Assembly: GCA_020073215.1 (NCBI GenBank)
Contig: JAIQFO010000003.1
Span: 124,001-188,000, forward strand
Length of the DNA stretch: 64,000 nt
Origin: Terriglobia bacterium
Lineage (GTDB): Bacteria > Acidobacteriota > Terriglobia > Terriglobales > Acidobacteriaceae
Direction: 5' to 3'
The stretch's first letter is position 1, and every line of letters begins with the position of its first letter. Made by a program: the position numbers and the translations under genes. This document shows, piece by piece, positions 43,517-50,738 of the stretch. The notes below the pieces were generated by a model, which ran no database searches, was not told the origin of the DNA, and saw only the letters and a list, made by a program, of their open reading frames with translations.

Positions 43517-45238
43517 TTAAGGGGCAAGGTCTCCTGTGCTGCTGTGCGCATGCGACTCAAGCCCTGTGGGTCTGATACCGGCTTTGCCAGCATACGGTGC
43601 AAGGCGCGGAGGGGAAGTATCCGCCTCCAGCAGCCAGGCGTGGCGATCGTTGTAGTAGCGGAGTAGTTCTTCGTTCTGATCAGGTCCCATGTCTCGCGCC
43701 CACACGACCTTGGCCTGGTCGATATCGGCATCGTTGTAAACCCATTCAAAGAAGGGGTCGTGGTCAAAGTGATAGCGCACCAGAACGAGTTGGTGCCCCG
43801 GTAAGGAGCTCAGGTGTACCAGCATGCTCCGCCGCGTCCCGCCCACTCTCTGCCATGAATCCGGCATTGGCGGAATTCGAAGCACGTGTACCTCGATGGG
43901 AATCATCAGTATAGAGACCACTACTAGAGCACGTACCAGGAAAAGGCCGGTGGGCCGGCTGTCGAATTGCCACGTGCGGAGGTGTCGCATTCCTTGTAGA
44001 ACGATGGCCACAATCGCCGCTGCAACGGGACCTGAGTAATGGGGCGCGTAGAAGGCGACCACGGCGTTTCCCGCGAGACAAGCGGCTGTCGCGATGAGCA
44101 GAAACCTGATTCGGCGGTCACGTATCAGATATGGGAGGAAGAAGAGCGGGATGGTAAGCGCGGGGCAGATGTAGAAAATCCATCCCACGCCAATTTTGAT
44201 GGCTGTTCCCAGGACCAAACCCCGTGGAGAATGCTGCGCTGTGAAGTGGAGTAATTCCACACGTTCGTAGAAATGGCGCATCGGCTCGTTGTGATAAATG
44301 GGCTTGACGTAAGGTTTCTGCCAATAAAAATATTTTGCAATCGCGTAGGTGTCGCGGTTCACCTGCTGCGGCAGGCGAAGGGGATTTCCTGTGACGCGCC
44401 AGCAATAATAGGTGGTCGCAGCGCCACCGGACGCCAGCGCGATCAGCAGCGGAACGGCAACGCGCTTCATCCAAATTCCCTTCGGCAACCGCTTGCGCCA
44501 GATCCATGCAACAAGCGCCGCCAATACGCTCACGGACACAAAAAGCCCTTCATAGGGCCGGGTGTTGGCCAGCATCGCTATTGCGATTGCCATCACGACG
44601 GCGTCGCGCACGCGCTGGCGCCGCATAATGCGCGGCAGGGCGCCCAACGCGAGCGCGCCTCCAGTGGCGGCGAGCGTGCCGCCCGCGTAGCTGTTACCCC
44701 AGTAGCTGAATACGCCGAAGCGTAACACCGGCAGCATGCCGCCCAGCAACGCCCACGATGGCGGAAGCCAAGCTTGCAGCATCCAGCAGAAAGCGGCGCA
44801 CATCAGGCCGACGCTTAGCCACACTCCCCAGAATGGGTGTCCGAAAACGACCTGGCCAAAGGCGAGGGCCAATCCTGGTAGCGGCTGATACATGGACGCA
44901 TAGGTTGGGTGGAAGATGACATGGAAGGTTTCGAAATGCAGCCACATGGGTGGCGTGGGATTGGTGAGGCGTCCGTGGGCGAAGGTGTCCCCCGCCAGAA
45001 GATAGCTGAATTCGTCGTGAAGCATTGGATCGGGAATTGGTAGCCAGGGCAACAAGGCAAGACGCATTGCCAGCGCGGAGAACCCGCAAAGCAGGACGCT
45101 TAGAGATCGCCTTCGAGCCACCACGGCCAGCGCGCGCTCCGCCCGCGCGAACCACGTCGCGCCGAGTTGGGGACTCACCAGCGCCAGCAGCAGCGCCAGT
45201 GAGACTAGCAACGCTTCAGGCCCTATATGCGCGAACAT
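43517..45238 (-). CDS. GT-C-like membrane protein, triplicate family member 3
   Basis: This 573-aa paralogue is the upstream-most copy. It has [62 protein letters not shown] and YAGGTLAATGGALALGALPR. The C-terminal block is [22 protein letters not shown]. The three copies differ over most of their length but keep these blocks, so the duplications are old and the enzymes may have different acceptors or donors. Confidence 0.8.
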   Translation of the reverse strand: MFAHIGPEALLVSLALLLALVSPQLGATWFARAERALAVVARRRSLSVLLCGFSALAMRLALLPWLPIPDPMLHDEFSYLLAGDTFAHGRLTNPTPPMWLHFETFHVIFHPTYASMYQPLPGLALAFGQVVFGHPFWGVWLSVGLMCAAFCWMLQAWLPPSWALLGGMLPVLRFGVFSYWGNSYAGGTLAATGGALALGALPRIMRRQRVRDAVVMAIAIAMLANTRPYEGLFVSVSVLAALVAWIWRKRLPKGIWMKRVAVPLLIALASGGAATTYYCWRVTGNPLRLPQQVNRDTYAIAKYFYWQKPYVKPIYHNEPMRHFYERVELLHFTAQHSPRGLVLGTAIKIGVGWIFYICPALTIPLFFLPYLIRDRRIRFLLIATAACLAGNAVVAFYAPHYSGPVAAAIVAIVLQGMRHLRTWQFDSRPTGLFLVRALVVVSILMIPIEVHVLRIPPMPDSWQRVGGTRRSMLVHLSSLPGHQLVLVRYHFDHDPFFEWVYNDADIDQAKVVWARDMGPDQNEELLRYYNDRHAWLLEADTSPPRLAPYAGKAGIRPTGLESHAHSSTGDLAP

Positions 45239-45321
45239 GAATAGCCTTGACTCCGAACCCTCAAATTCACTCGATCTAAACTCGGACTAAAGAGGGGAGT
45301 CATGTCATTCCGCGGCTACCA

Positions 45322-45777
45322 CTACCCGACGATTCTCCGCATGTGGCTCTCCAGCCATTGCCCCGCGGATTGCAGCGATTGCGTCAGGGAGATGGTGTTC
45401 CACTCGTACTGCTGATGCCACACGGTCGAAATACCCCAGACTGCACGCAGTTTTCGCCAATATCGGACACGTACCGCAGAATCCTGCGCCGCGCTTCCAG
45501 CCTCGGCCGCTGTGACTGAGAACTCCGCTGGCGGCTCGTCGGGAAGCCGATGAGCATAGCCATACTGCCACTGAATTTGTGTGACAGCGCACTTCCAATA
45601 TGCCTCCGCGATCTTCTCCTCCGCAGCGCGCTTGTCCGCCGGAACGCGGGAGGCATCGAAGAATTCCACCGGCATCGTCGAACGCAGGCGGAATTCAGAG
45701 CGGATCGAGGCATACAGCGCGACGCAGATCACAAACACGATGATCGCAATGATGTCGTACCGTCGCTGAACCGCCAT
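45322..45777 (-). CDS. Small membrane-anchored protein, 151 aa, unknown
   Basis: The protein has one N-terminal membrane helix (YDIIAIIVFVICVALYASI) and a soluble region rich in Trp and Arg (EKIAEAYWKCAVTQIQWQYG, then VRVRYWRKLRAVWGIS, VWHQQYEWNTISL). Start ATG at 45777; the longer frame overlaps the next gene. It sits between two membrane glycosyltransferase-like genes on the same strand and may belong with them. No family is recognised. Confidence 0.65.
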   Translation of the reverse strand: MAVQRRYDIIAIIVFVICVALYASIRSEFRLRSTMPVEFFDASRVPADKRAAEEKIAEAYWKCAVTQIQWQYGYAHRLPDEPPAEFSVTAAEAGSAAQDSAVRVRYWRKLRAVWGISTVWHQQYEWNTISLTQSLQSAGQWLESHMRRIVG

Positions 45778-45823
45778 ACTCGTTTCACGCCTTTCAATCT
45801 CTCTCGCCGAATCCAGGCACAAC

Positions 45824-47482
45824 TCATCGTGCCGTGGTAACAGCCGTCGACAATGCTGCCGCGCTCGGAAGAGTGCTACTGGCGCCGACAGCGTCGACGG
45901 CCGAATCATCACTGTTTCTCTCCAGCAGAATACTGAGTTTGTCGCTGTAAAGAACTTTCCATTTCGGATCATGCTGGAGCACATACGTGAGCGGCTCGCC
46001 TCGCGGAAACAGAACGTAGCGAATCTTGTACTTGTCCAGGAGCAGCGCCGGATCGTTAAGACCCAGCAAGTCGAGATAATCCTTTAGAACGCCGGCATAT
46101 TCGAAGATGTCCACCCGGCTGTCGAGAAATATCTTCACGCTGGGATCGCGCCAGTTCAGGTATCCGCCCCATAGGTAAAAATTCAATACCCGCCCGGAAG
46201 GAGGATGGGCCTGCAAATATGAAACAGCCTCTGCGGGATATTGTTCGCTGACCAAAGCCTGCAGTCGATCTTCCCGAGGCCAGTAGTGAGCCATCCCGGC
46301 GATGATCAGAATCATTACGATGGCATTGACCACCGGAGTGTCCATCTCCCGCCGGTAGCGGGGCACGAAATCAAACGTCTTAGCGAGGACAGGCGCAATC
46401 ACGATGCCCAGCAGGAACAGAAAGCGGGTGTAGGTTAATCCGCTATAAAGTGCAAACAAGACCATTCCCAGTTCGGCTAGAGTCCAACGACGCGCTCGCA
46501 GCAGTGCGCTCACCAGCAGAACCATCAGGAGCACGAGGACAATCTTGCCGCGCAGGTCGTGGAAGTTGACCGAAACCCATTCCGCAACATGCTCGATATT
46601 GAGTTTCTGGCGAAAGGCGAGATCCAAAGGATAGAAGACCAGGCGAGCGCCGAACGGGTTCACGAACAGGGCGGCCAGGCTGGCGCTCCAGCTCATAAGC
46701 AGACGATTGCGTTGCGAAGGTGTCCAGGGCTCGGCCGCAATAAAGCCCCATTCTCCCTGGAACAGCCCTGCGCCGATTACGGCCGAAAAGATCACCATCC
46801 CGAGGAGCCACGATCCGTGAGTGTTCACCCACAGGCAGAAAAGGGGCGGAATCAGCCAGAGCGGCGCATCGCCCTTCTGACGGAAGCGCTGCAACACAAT
46901 CAGCAGGAGCACCAGATCGGCGTAACCAAACAGAATCGTGCGCGGGCCGAACGAAACCGAGCCTAGAAAAACTGCGAAGCAGGCGGCCACAATGGAAGCT
47001 TTGTAGTGGCCGGTCTCCCGGTAGCAGAGATACAGCACTCCCAGGAAAATCAAGGTTAGGATCGCGAACATAACCCCGTTAATTCCACTCAGGCCCAGGA
47101 CTCGCCAGCCAAAGTAGTAAGGCAATTCCGCCAACCACTCGTGGTTGATCCAGGGATGGCCCGGAACCGTGAAGGAGTACATGTCAGCGCGAGGAAGGCT
47201 GTGGTGCTGGACCAGGTAATCCGTATTGTGAAGGTGCCACCAGATATCGGGGTCGCTGATGCCCTTGCGAGACAAAATGAATACCAGCGTCACGACGATC
47301 AGAGTAAGCACAACGTGAAAGGAGACGGCCGGGAATAGGCGCTCGCGCCAGCCCGCCGGCGCGCCGGTCAGTTGGTCTCCCGGTTCGTCCGTGTCGCCTG
47401 TTTCGCGGGTGGGTGGCGCGTTAACCGCACTCATCGCTTGCCCGCCAACCTCGTCGGCTGCGTCATTCGCGTGCACAGACAC
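45824..47482 (-). CDS. Polytopic membrane protein, GT-C-like
   Basis: This 552-aa protein has a cytoplasmic Asp/Gly-rich start, then a helix followed by GISDPDIWWHLHNTDYLVQHHSLPRADMYSF and INHEWLAELPYY. The Asp in the first loop is placed as in GT-C enzymes. About eleven helices follow, then a soluble C-terminal region (FLDSRVDIFEYAGVLKDYLDLLGL). Acidobacterial genomes carry many such proteins, but the acceptor is unknown. The start is GTG at 47482; ATG at 47434 is an alternative. It faces a 470-base gene-free stretch. Confidence 0.75.
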   Translation of the reverse strand: MSVHANDAADEVGGQAMSAVNAPPTRETGDTDEPGDQLTGAPAGWRERLFPAVSFHVVLTLIVVTLVFILSRKGISDPDIWWHLHNTDYLVQHHSLPRADMYSFTVPGHPWINHEWLAELPYYFGWRVLGLSGINGVMFAILTLIFLGVLYLCYRETGHYKASIVAACFAVFLGSVSFGPRTILFGYADLVLLLIVLQRFRQKGDAPLWLIPPLFCLWVNTHGSWLLGMVIFSAVIGAGLFQGEWGFIAAEPWTPSQRNRLLMSWSASLAALFVNPFGARLVFYPLDLAFRQKLNIEHVAEWVSVNFHDLRGKIVLVLLMVLLVSALLRARRWTLAELGMVLFALYSGLTYTRFLFLLGIVIAPVLAKTFDFVPRYRREMDTPVVNAIVMILIIAGMAHYWPREDRLQALVSEQYPAEAVSYLQAHPPSGRVLNFYLWGGYLNWRDPSVKIFLDSRVDIFEYAGVLKDYLDLLGLNDPALLLDKYKIRYVLFPRGEPLTYVLQHDPKWKVLYSDKLSILLERNSDDSAVDAVGASSTLPSAAALSTAVTTAR

Positions 47483-47955
47483 AATCCCCCTTTCTTCTCA
47501 AGCAAGCAATCCAATTACCACCGGCGATCGCGACGGGATCGTGGCCGGCTCAAGGAAGCGCAAATTCCCAAGGGCCGGTTGCCAGCTTATTCTGCAGAGG
47601 CTGGACGAAATCGCAGATATAGCGACAAGATACCCGTTATTCCCTTCGCCATCACGGTCACCAGGACCTGGCATCAGCGTAACGGCGGACCGGATAGTGT
47701 TTCCGATTATATACCCCTCGACTCCCCGGTGGATGCAGTCGGCATACACTACCGTCACGATCCAGCATACGTGCCATACAAGGTTCGCGGTTGTGCCCGT
47801 CGCAACTTACGAAGCGTGCCAATTTCATGAAAGGCAGCGACAAAAATGACACAATCTCTGTGACGCCTGCGTCTCTCCGTATTCGAGGACCAGCGATCGA
47901 CATCGGTTAGACTTGGGATTCTGGTTTTCCCCGACCAGAGTGCTCGCCCAGTTTC
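47483..47955. other. Gene-free stretch upstream of the 552-aa membrane protein gene
   Basis: No supported gene was found on either strand. Two overlapping + strand frames of about 150 codons lack ribosome sites and protein-like composition. The stretch probably holds the promoter of the minus-strand gene. Its right end borders the HNH fragment and the rearranged toxin gene. Confidence 0.5.
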
Positions 47956-48051
47956 TCAGCGATGGATGTCGGCATGGCATCGTGTGCACAGCGTGATCAG
48001 GTTCTCTTCTGAATCGTGGCCGGAATGGCTGCGGAACTCCCTGTGGTGGAA
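47956..48051 (-). pseudogene. C-terminal fragment of an HNH endonuclease
   Basis: The last 31 codons read FHHREFRSHSGHDSEENLIT then LCTRCHADIHR and a stop, the end of an HNH domain (HH, N and CxxC-x2-H ligands). The usual upstream part with the first CxxC is absent. The frame continues for 31 more codons to 48144, but that part is antisense to the toxin fragment. The gene was therefore cut at about 48050. Confidence 0.75.
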
Positions 48052-48252
48052 GATTTTGGCACCTTGTTGGCTTTGCGCAACGAAGAAAAGCCATCCGTCA
48101 TTCTGCTTCGGCGCGGTCCCAAACGTCCCGCAGTTCAGTTGCAATTGCTGTTAGGGGCTATGCCCGTGATGGGGAGGCCTTTGAGCGAAGGCAGCATTAT
48201 CGTCGTCGAAGAAAAGCGAATTCGAGTCCGGCGATTGCCTTTAGGACATTGA
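48052..48252 (+). pseudogene. C-terminal half of a DUF5615 (PIN-like) toxin gene, inverted
   Basis: The + strand frame reads DFGTLLALRNEEKPSVILLR, then [35 protein letters not shown] and RRLPLGH with a stop at 48250-48252. This is the second half of a DUF5615/Mut7-C-like PIN-fold toxin. The first half is on the opposite strand two bases beyond the stop. Together the pieces show an inversion that split the gene. About 23 residues that normally join the halves are missing. Confidence 0.82.
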
Positions 48253-48254
48253 GA

Positions 48255-48353
48255 TTGCATGTTGTAGTCGCGGATATGAATTGCGCTGTGGCCTGCGGTT
48301 TGCAAACCCTGCGCGATCAAAGGTGACAAAGCGTTGTCCACCAGGAACTTCAA
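48255..48353 (-). pseudogene. N-terminal half of the DUF5615 toxin gene
   Basis: From a TTG start overlapping the DUF433 stop by four bases (TTGA), the frame reads [20 protein letters not shown] then [13 protein letters not shown], a clear DUF5615 start with the acidic metal ligand in VDNALSP. After Gln 33 the sequence turns to unrelated residues ([17 protein letters not shown]), because the C-terminal half has been inverted. The chimeric frame runs to 48135 and would give a 72-aa product without the active-site rest. Confidence 0.82.
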
Positions 48354-48583
48354 GAACCACCAACGACGGGAATTTCCCGCTCGCGGACGGCCTCAGCTGC
48401 GAAGCGCAGAGCTTCGCGAACATCCTCGACCTCAAGGTCGGGATAAGCATTTAGGATTTCCGCTTCCGCCATGCCTTCGCCTGCCATACCGACAACGGTG
48501 GCGACGGGTATCCGCAGGCTTCGGATGCACGGGAGGCCGCCCATTTGGTTGGGGTCCACGGTGATGCGTGTGAAGCTTTTCAT
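48350..48583 (-). CDS. DUF433-family antitoxin
   Basis: This 77-aa protein matches DUF433: [43 protein letters not shown] and [18 protein letters not shown]433 proteins have a helix-turn-helix-like core and are antitoxins for DUF5615/PIN toxins encoded directly downstream, as here. The reading frame is intact although the toxin partner is broken, so it is an orphan antitoxin. Confidence 0.9.
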   Translation of the reverse strand: MKSFTRITVDPNQMGGLPCIRSLRIPVATVVGMAGEGMAEAEILNAYPDLEVEDVREALRFAAEAVREREIPVVGGS

Positions 48584-48733
48584 TTCTGCCTCCGTCTAAA
48601 CCGCCGCACATTGCAACTTCTCGATCCGCCAAGCTAAAAGATAGCATGTCCGGCAAGGCCGCCGACGCATAGATGCAGCTTGATCGCACAGTTCTTGCTC
48701 AAGCTGCAGGAGGCGTTTTCGTTGGGCAGTCGG

Positions 48734-49639
48734 TCAGGACGCTTTCTCCCGCAGGTTTTCGAGGAAAGCCTGCCGCTGTTCGCCAGGCATGAACCGGTAG
48801 TAGCGTGAGATCGATTGGAGCAGGATCTCCGGGTTGCCATTGTCCAGGTGCGCTCCAGCCAGGAAGTCTGCGCAAATCATTTCCAGACAGTAGCCACGCG
48901 ATTTGTCCGAGCCCAGCATGAGGGCCGCCGTCTCGACCGCCTGCTCAATCACCGGATTCTGGGGAAAGCGGATGCCGCTGTGTGGCAGGAACAACCCGGA
49001 CTCGACCCGTCGGACTGTATCTTCGACCAGAGTTGCGAACTCCTGCCGCTGCTCGTCAGAAATGGTGGCGCGAAGGTACTGGACTTCAACCAGGCGCTTG
49101 CGGACGAAAACAACCTGGGCAACTTCGTCGATCCCAGTCATCCACGAATAGCAGACGAGTTGCGGATCGAGTGCGGAAATGCCGGCCGGTTCTTCCGGAT
49201 ATCGCGCACCAGTGGTCTTCCACTCCAGCACACAGGCTGTGCCGTCCAGTTCACCAATGGCATCGACGTAGGAGACGAAGGTGTTGCCAGAACCGAGTGT
49301 CCGATTGAACTGAATCTGCTGGTTTGAACGAGGCCGCCGAATGCGAACGCGGCCGCCCTGAGCGAAACGTTCGAGCAACTGGACGCCTTGTTGCAGCATG
49401 CGGTCCCAGGTGTCGTTGCCGGAGTAGGTCAGGCCCATGTCCTTGCACACTCCCCACTGCTTGAACAGCACGGCAGCCCGGTCTTCACGGCGAAAAAGGG
49501 CGGCGACGGCTTGTTCGAAGCCCCGGCCGAAGAGCATGGCGGCACGAGTGTCTTTCTCTTGCCAGCCATCAAGGTAGCGATGCCGGTAACGGCGCGGACA
49601 GCTAAGGTACTGGCTGATCTGGGTGTAGGAATAGGTCAT
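48734..49639 (-). CDS. PD-(D/E)XK nuclease-family protein (RecB/Cas4-like exonuclease)
   Basis: This 301-aa protein opens YSYTQISQYLSCPRRYRHRYL, typical of the PDDEXK_1 group. It has the catalytic core D126 in YVDAIGELDG and E139-W-K141 in VLEWKTTG, followed by the Q-x3-Y-like helix DPQLVCYSWM. The Cys at 14 and Cys residues late in the protein could support an iron-sulfur cluster as in Cas4/AddB, but the full set is not clear. It follows the 149-aa gene with a four-base overlap. It likely processes DNA ends in a phage-type recombination module. Confidence 0.85.
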   Translation of the reverse strand: MTYSYTQISQYLSCPRRYRHRYLDGWQEKDTRAAMLFGRGFEQAVAALFRREDRAAVLFKQWGVCKDMGLTYSGNDTWDRMLQQGVQLLERFAQGGRVRIRRPRSNQQIQFNRTLGSGNTFVSYVDAIGELDGTACVLEWKTTGARYPEEPAGISALDPQLVCYSWMTGIDEVAQVVFVRKRLVEVQYLRATISDEQRQEFATLVEDTVRRVESGLFLPHSGIRFPQNPVIEQAVETAALMLGSDKSRGYCLEMICADFLAGAHLDNGNPEILLQSISRYYRFMPGEQRQAFLENLREKAS

Positions 49640-50085
49640 TGCGGCGCCTCCGCAGAGTTGGAGCGAGAAGGACTCGAAACCGGAAGTGCAGACAGTTCTT
49701 CCCACTGGCTGGCGGGGGCGAAGCCGTCGAGGTTGATGAGCGAAATGCCGTTGATTACGGCATGGCTGATCTCGACTACACCGCGCAATCCTGCCAAAGC
49801 CTTCTCGTCGACCTGTTCATGGGCCAGAAGTTCAGGGTCATAGAGGAAATCGCGCAGAAACCAGCCGAGCTTCCACATCGCTTTCTGGGTGCAGTGGAGA
49901 CGGCCGACGATGGACTGCCCGGCCACAGTGCTAGGTTCTACGATAGAGAGTCGAAGGACGTAGAAGGGTTTATGGGCGTGCCAGCGGAACTGGGCACCAT
50001 CGACGCGAACGAGGAAGATGCCGTCGGGAATCTCCGGATGAGAACCGCGGGCAGTTTCAGCGAGTCCAGGGATTTGGCGTTTCAT
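49636..50085 (-). CDS. Unknown protein of a recombination module, 149 aa
   Basis: The ATG at 50085 follows GGAGGTGGTGGC. The product reads MKRQIPGLAETARGSHPEIP, then DGIFLVRVDGAQFRWHAHKP, FYVLRLSIVEP and a helical end (KAMWKLGWFLRDFLYDPELL). The beta-strand-rich start followed by KPFYVLRLSIVEP resembles small single-strand-DNA-binding-like phage proteins, but this is only a resemblance. It is sandwiched by overlaps between a truncated gene and the nuclease gene, so these belong to one module. Confidence 0.7.
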   Translation of the reverse strand: MKRQIPGLAETARGSHPEIPDGIFLVRVDGAQFRWHAHKPFYVLRLSIVEPSTVAGQSIVGRLHCTQKAMWKLGWFLRDFLYDPELLAHEQVDEKALAGLRGVVEISHAVINGISLINLDGFAPASQWEELSALPVSSPSRSNSAEAPQ

Positions 50086-50425
50086 GCCACCACCTCCTGT
50101 TTCGGATGTGAGTAGCCATTGAGCTGCAGAGTAGGGCATTGCGGTCCTTCTCGGCCCAGTCGGCCAGCTGCTGGACGACGTTCTCAACCTGTTCGCGAGT
50201 GGCCTCTCGGAGAGTTTTCGTGCCGCAGAAGTCGACGGCATAGGCTTTCACGAGTTCCGGGTCGAGTTTGTGTTGGCGGATGAGCTGGCAGAGACGGTCG
50301 CGGACCTTCGGACCACTGCCGTTCCCGTTCCCTTTCGCGCTTTGGGGAGGGACCTTCTCAACAGGATTCGGAATGGTCCTGTATATAGCCGCTTCGCATC
50401 GGTTAAGCGCTCTGGTTTGATTAAG
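50057..50425 (-). pseudogene. 5'-truncated recombination-associated gene
   Basis: The open frame has 122 codons with no usable start until GTG at 50251. A Gly/Asn linker (SAKGNGNGSGP) leads to a small helical domain, DRLCQLIRQHKLDPELVKAY then AVDFCGTKTLREATREQVEN. This pattern is common at the C-terminus of phage single-strand annealing and related recombination proteins. Upstream a stop codon (50426-50428) interrupts it and nothing recognisable lies beyond, so the catalytic part is lost. It overlaps the 149-aa gene by 29 bases. Confidence 0.5.
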
Positions 50426-50428
50426 TTA

Positions 50429-50738
50429 CGGAAAGCGGCTCGACTTTGTGACTTTGTTTGTCCGGGCGGTAACGTCTCAACAGTGCCATTGGTACCGCGC
50501 AAACGTGCCATTTACAGAATGTAGCCATAAAGCAACACTATTCCTTGAACACTGAATCCCGCTGTATCCCCCGTACAGTGATTGGCAGGTTCTGTTACGC
50601 TCGGGACGCTGGCTCTGCTGCCAAGCCAGAGTGATCTTTAGAAGTCCTTTTCATGAATCTTTGGAGTTGGGTACAATTTGTTCTCTCCCGAAACAACGCG
50701 CGGTCGTCTAGTGGTCAGACGGTGTGTGGGATCGCCGG
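50429..50738. other. Intergenic stretch between the accessory patch and the sigma-54 activator
   Basis: No gene is supported. Near 50690-50715 the sequence GGTCGTCTAGTGGTCAGACG resembles the D-arm region of a tRNA-Glu but the rest of a tRNA is absent. A hairpin CTGGCT/AGCCAG lies near 50610-50630. The promoter of the activator should be here; no clear -35/-10 or sigma-54 site was found. Confidence 0.5.

Noticed and set aside
47372-47849. Two overlapping ~152-codon plus-strand frames
   Set aside because: They start inside a minus-strand gene, lack ribosome sites and show no family features.
48016-48252. Complete independent + strand gene of 78 codons
   Set aside because: The first 12 codons are antisense to the HNH fragment and unlike the family; only the part from about 48052 matches DUF5615, so it is a displaced gene half.
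48734-49639. Cas4 of a CRISPR system
   Set aside because: The nuclease family is related to Cas4, but no repeats, cas1/cas2 or other cas genes are present and the neighbours are recombination-type genes.
50690-50735. Complete tRNA gene
   Set aside because: Only a D-arm-like stretch is present; no anticodon arm, T-arm or acceptor pairing follows.
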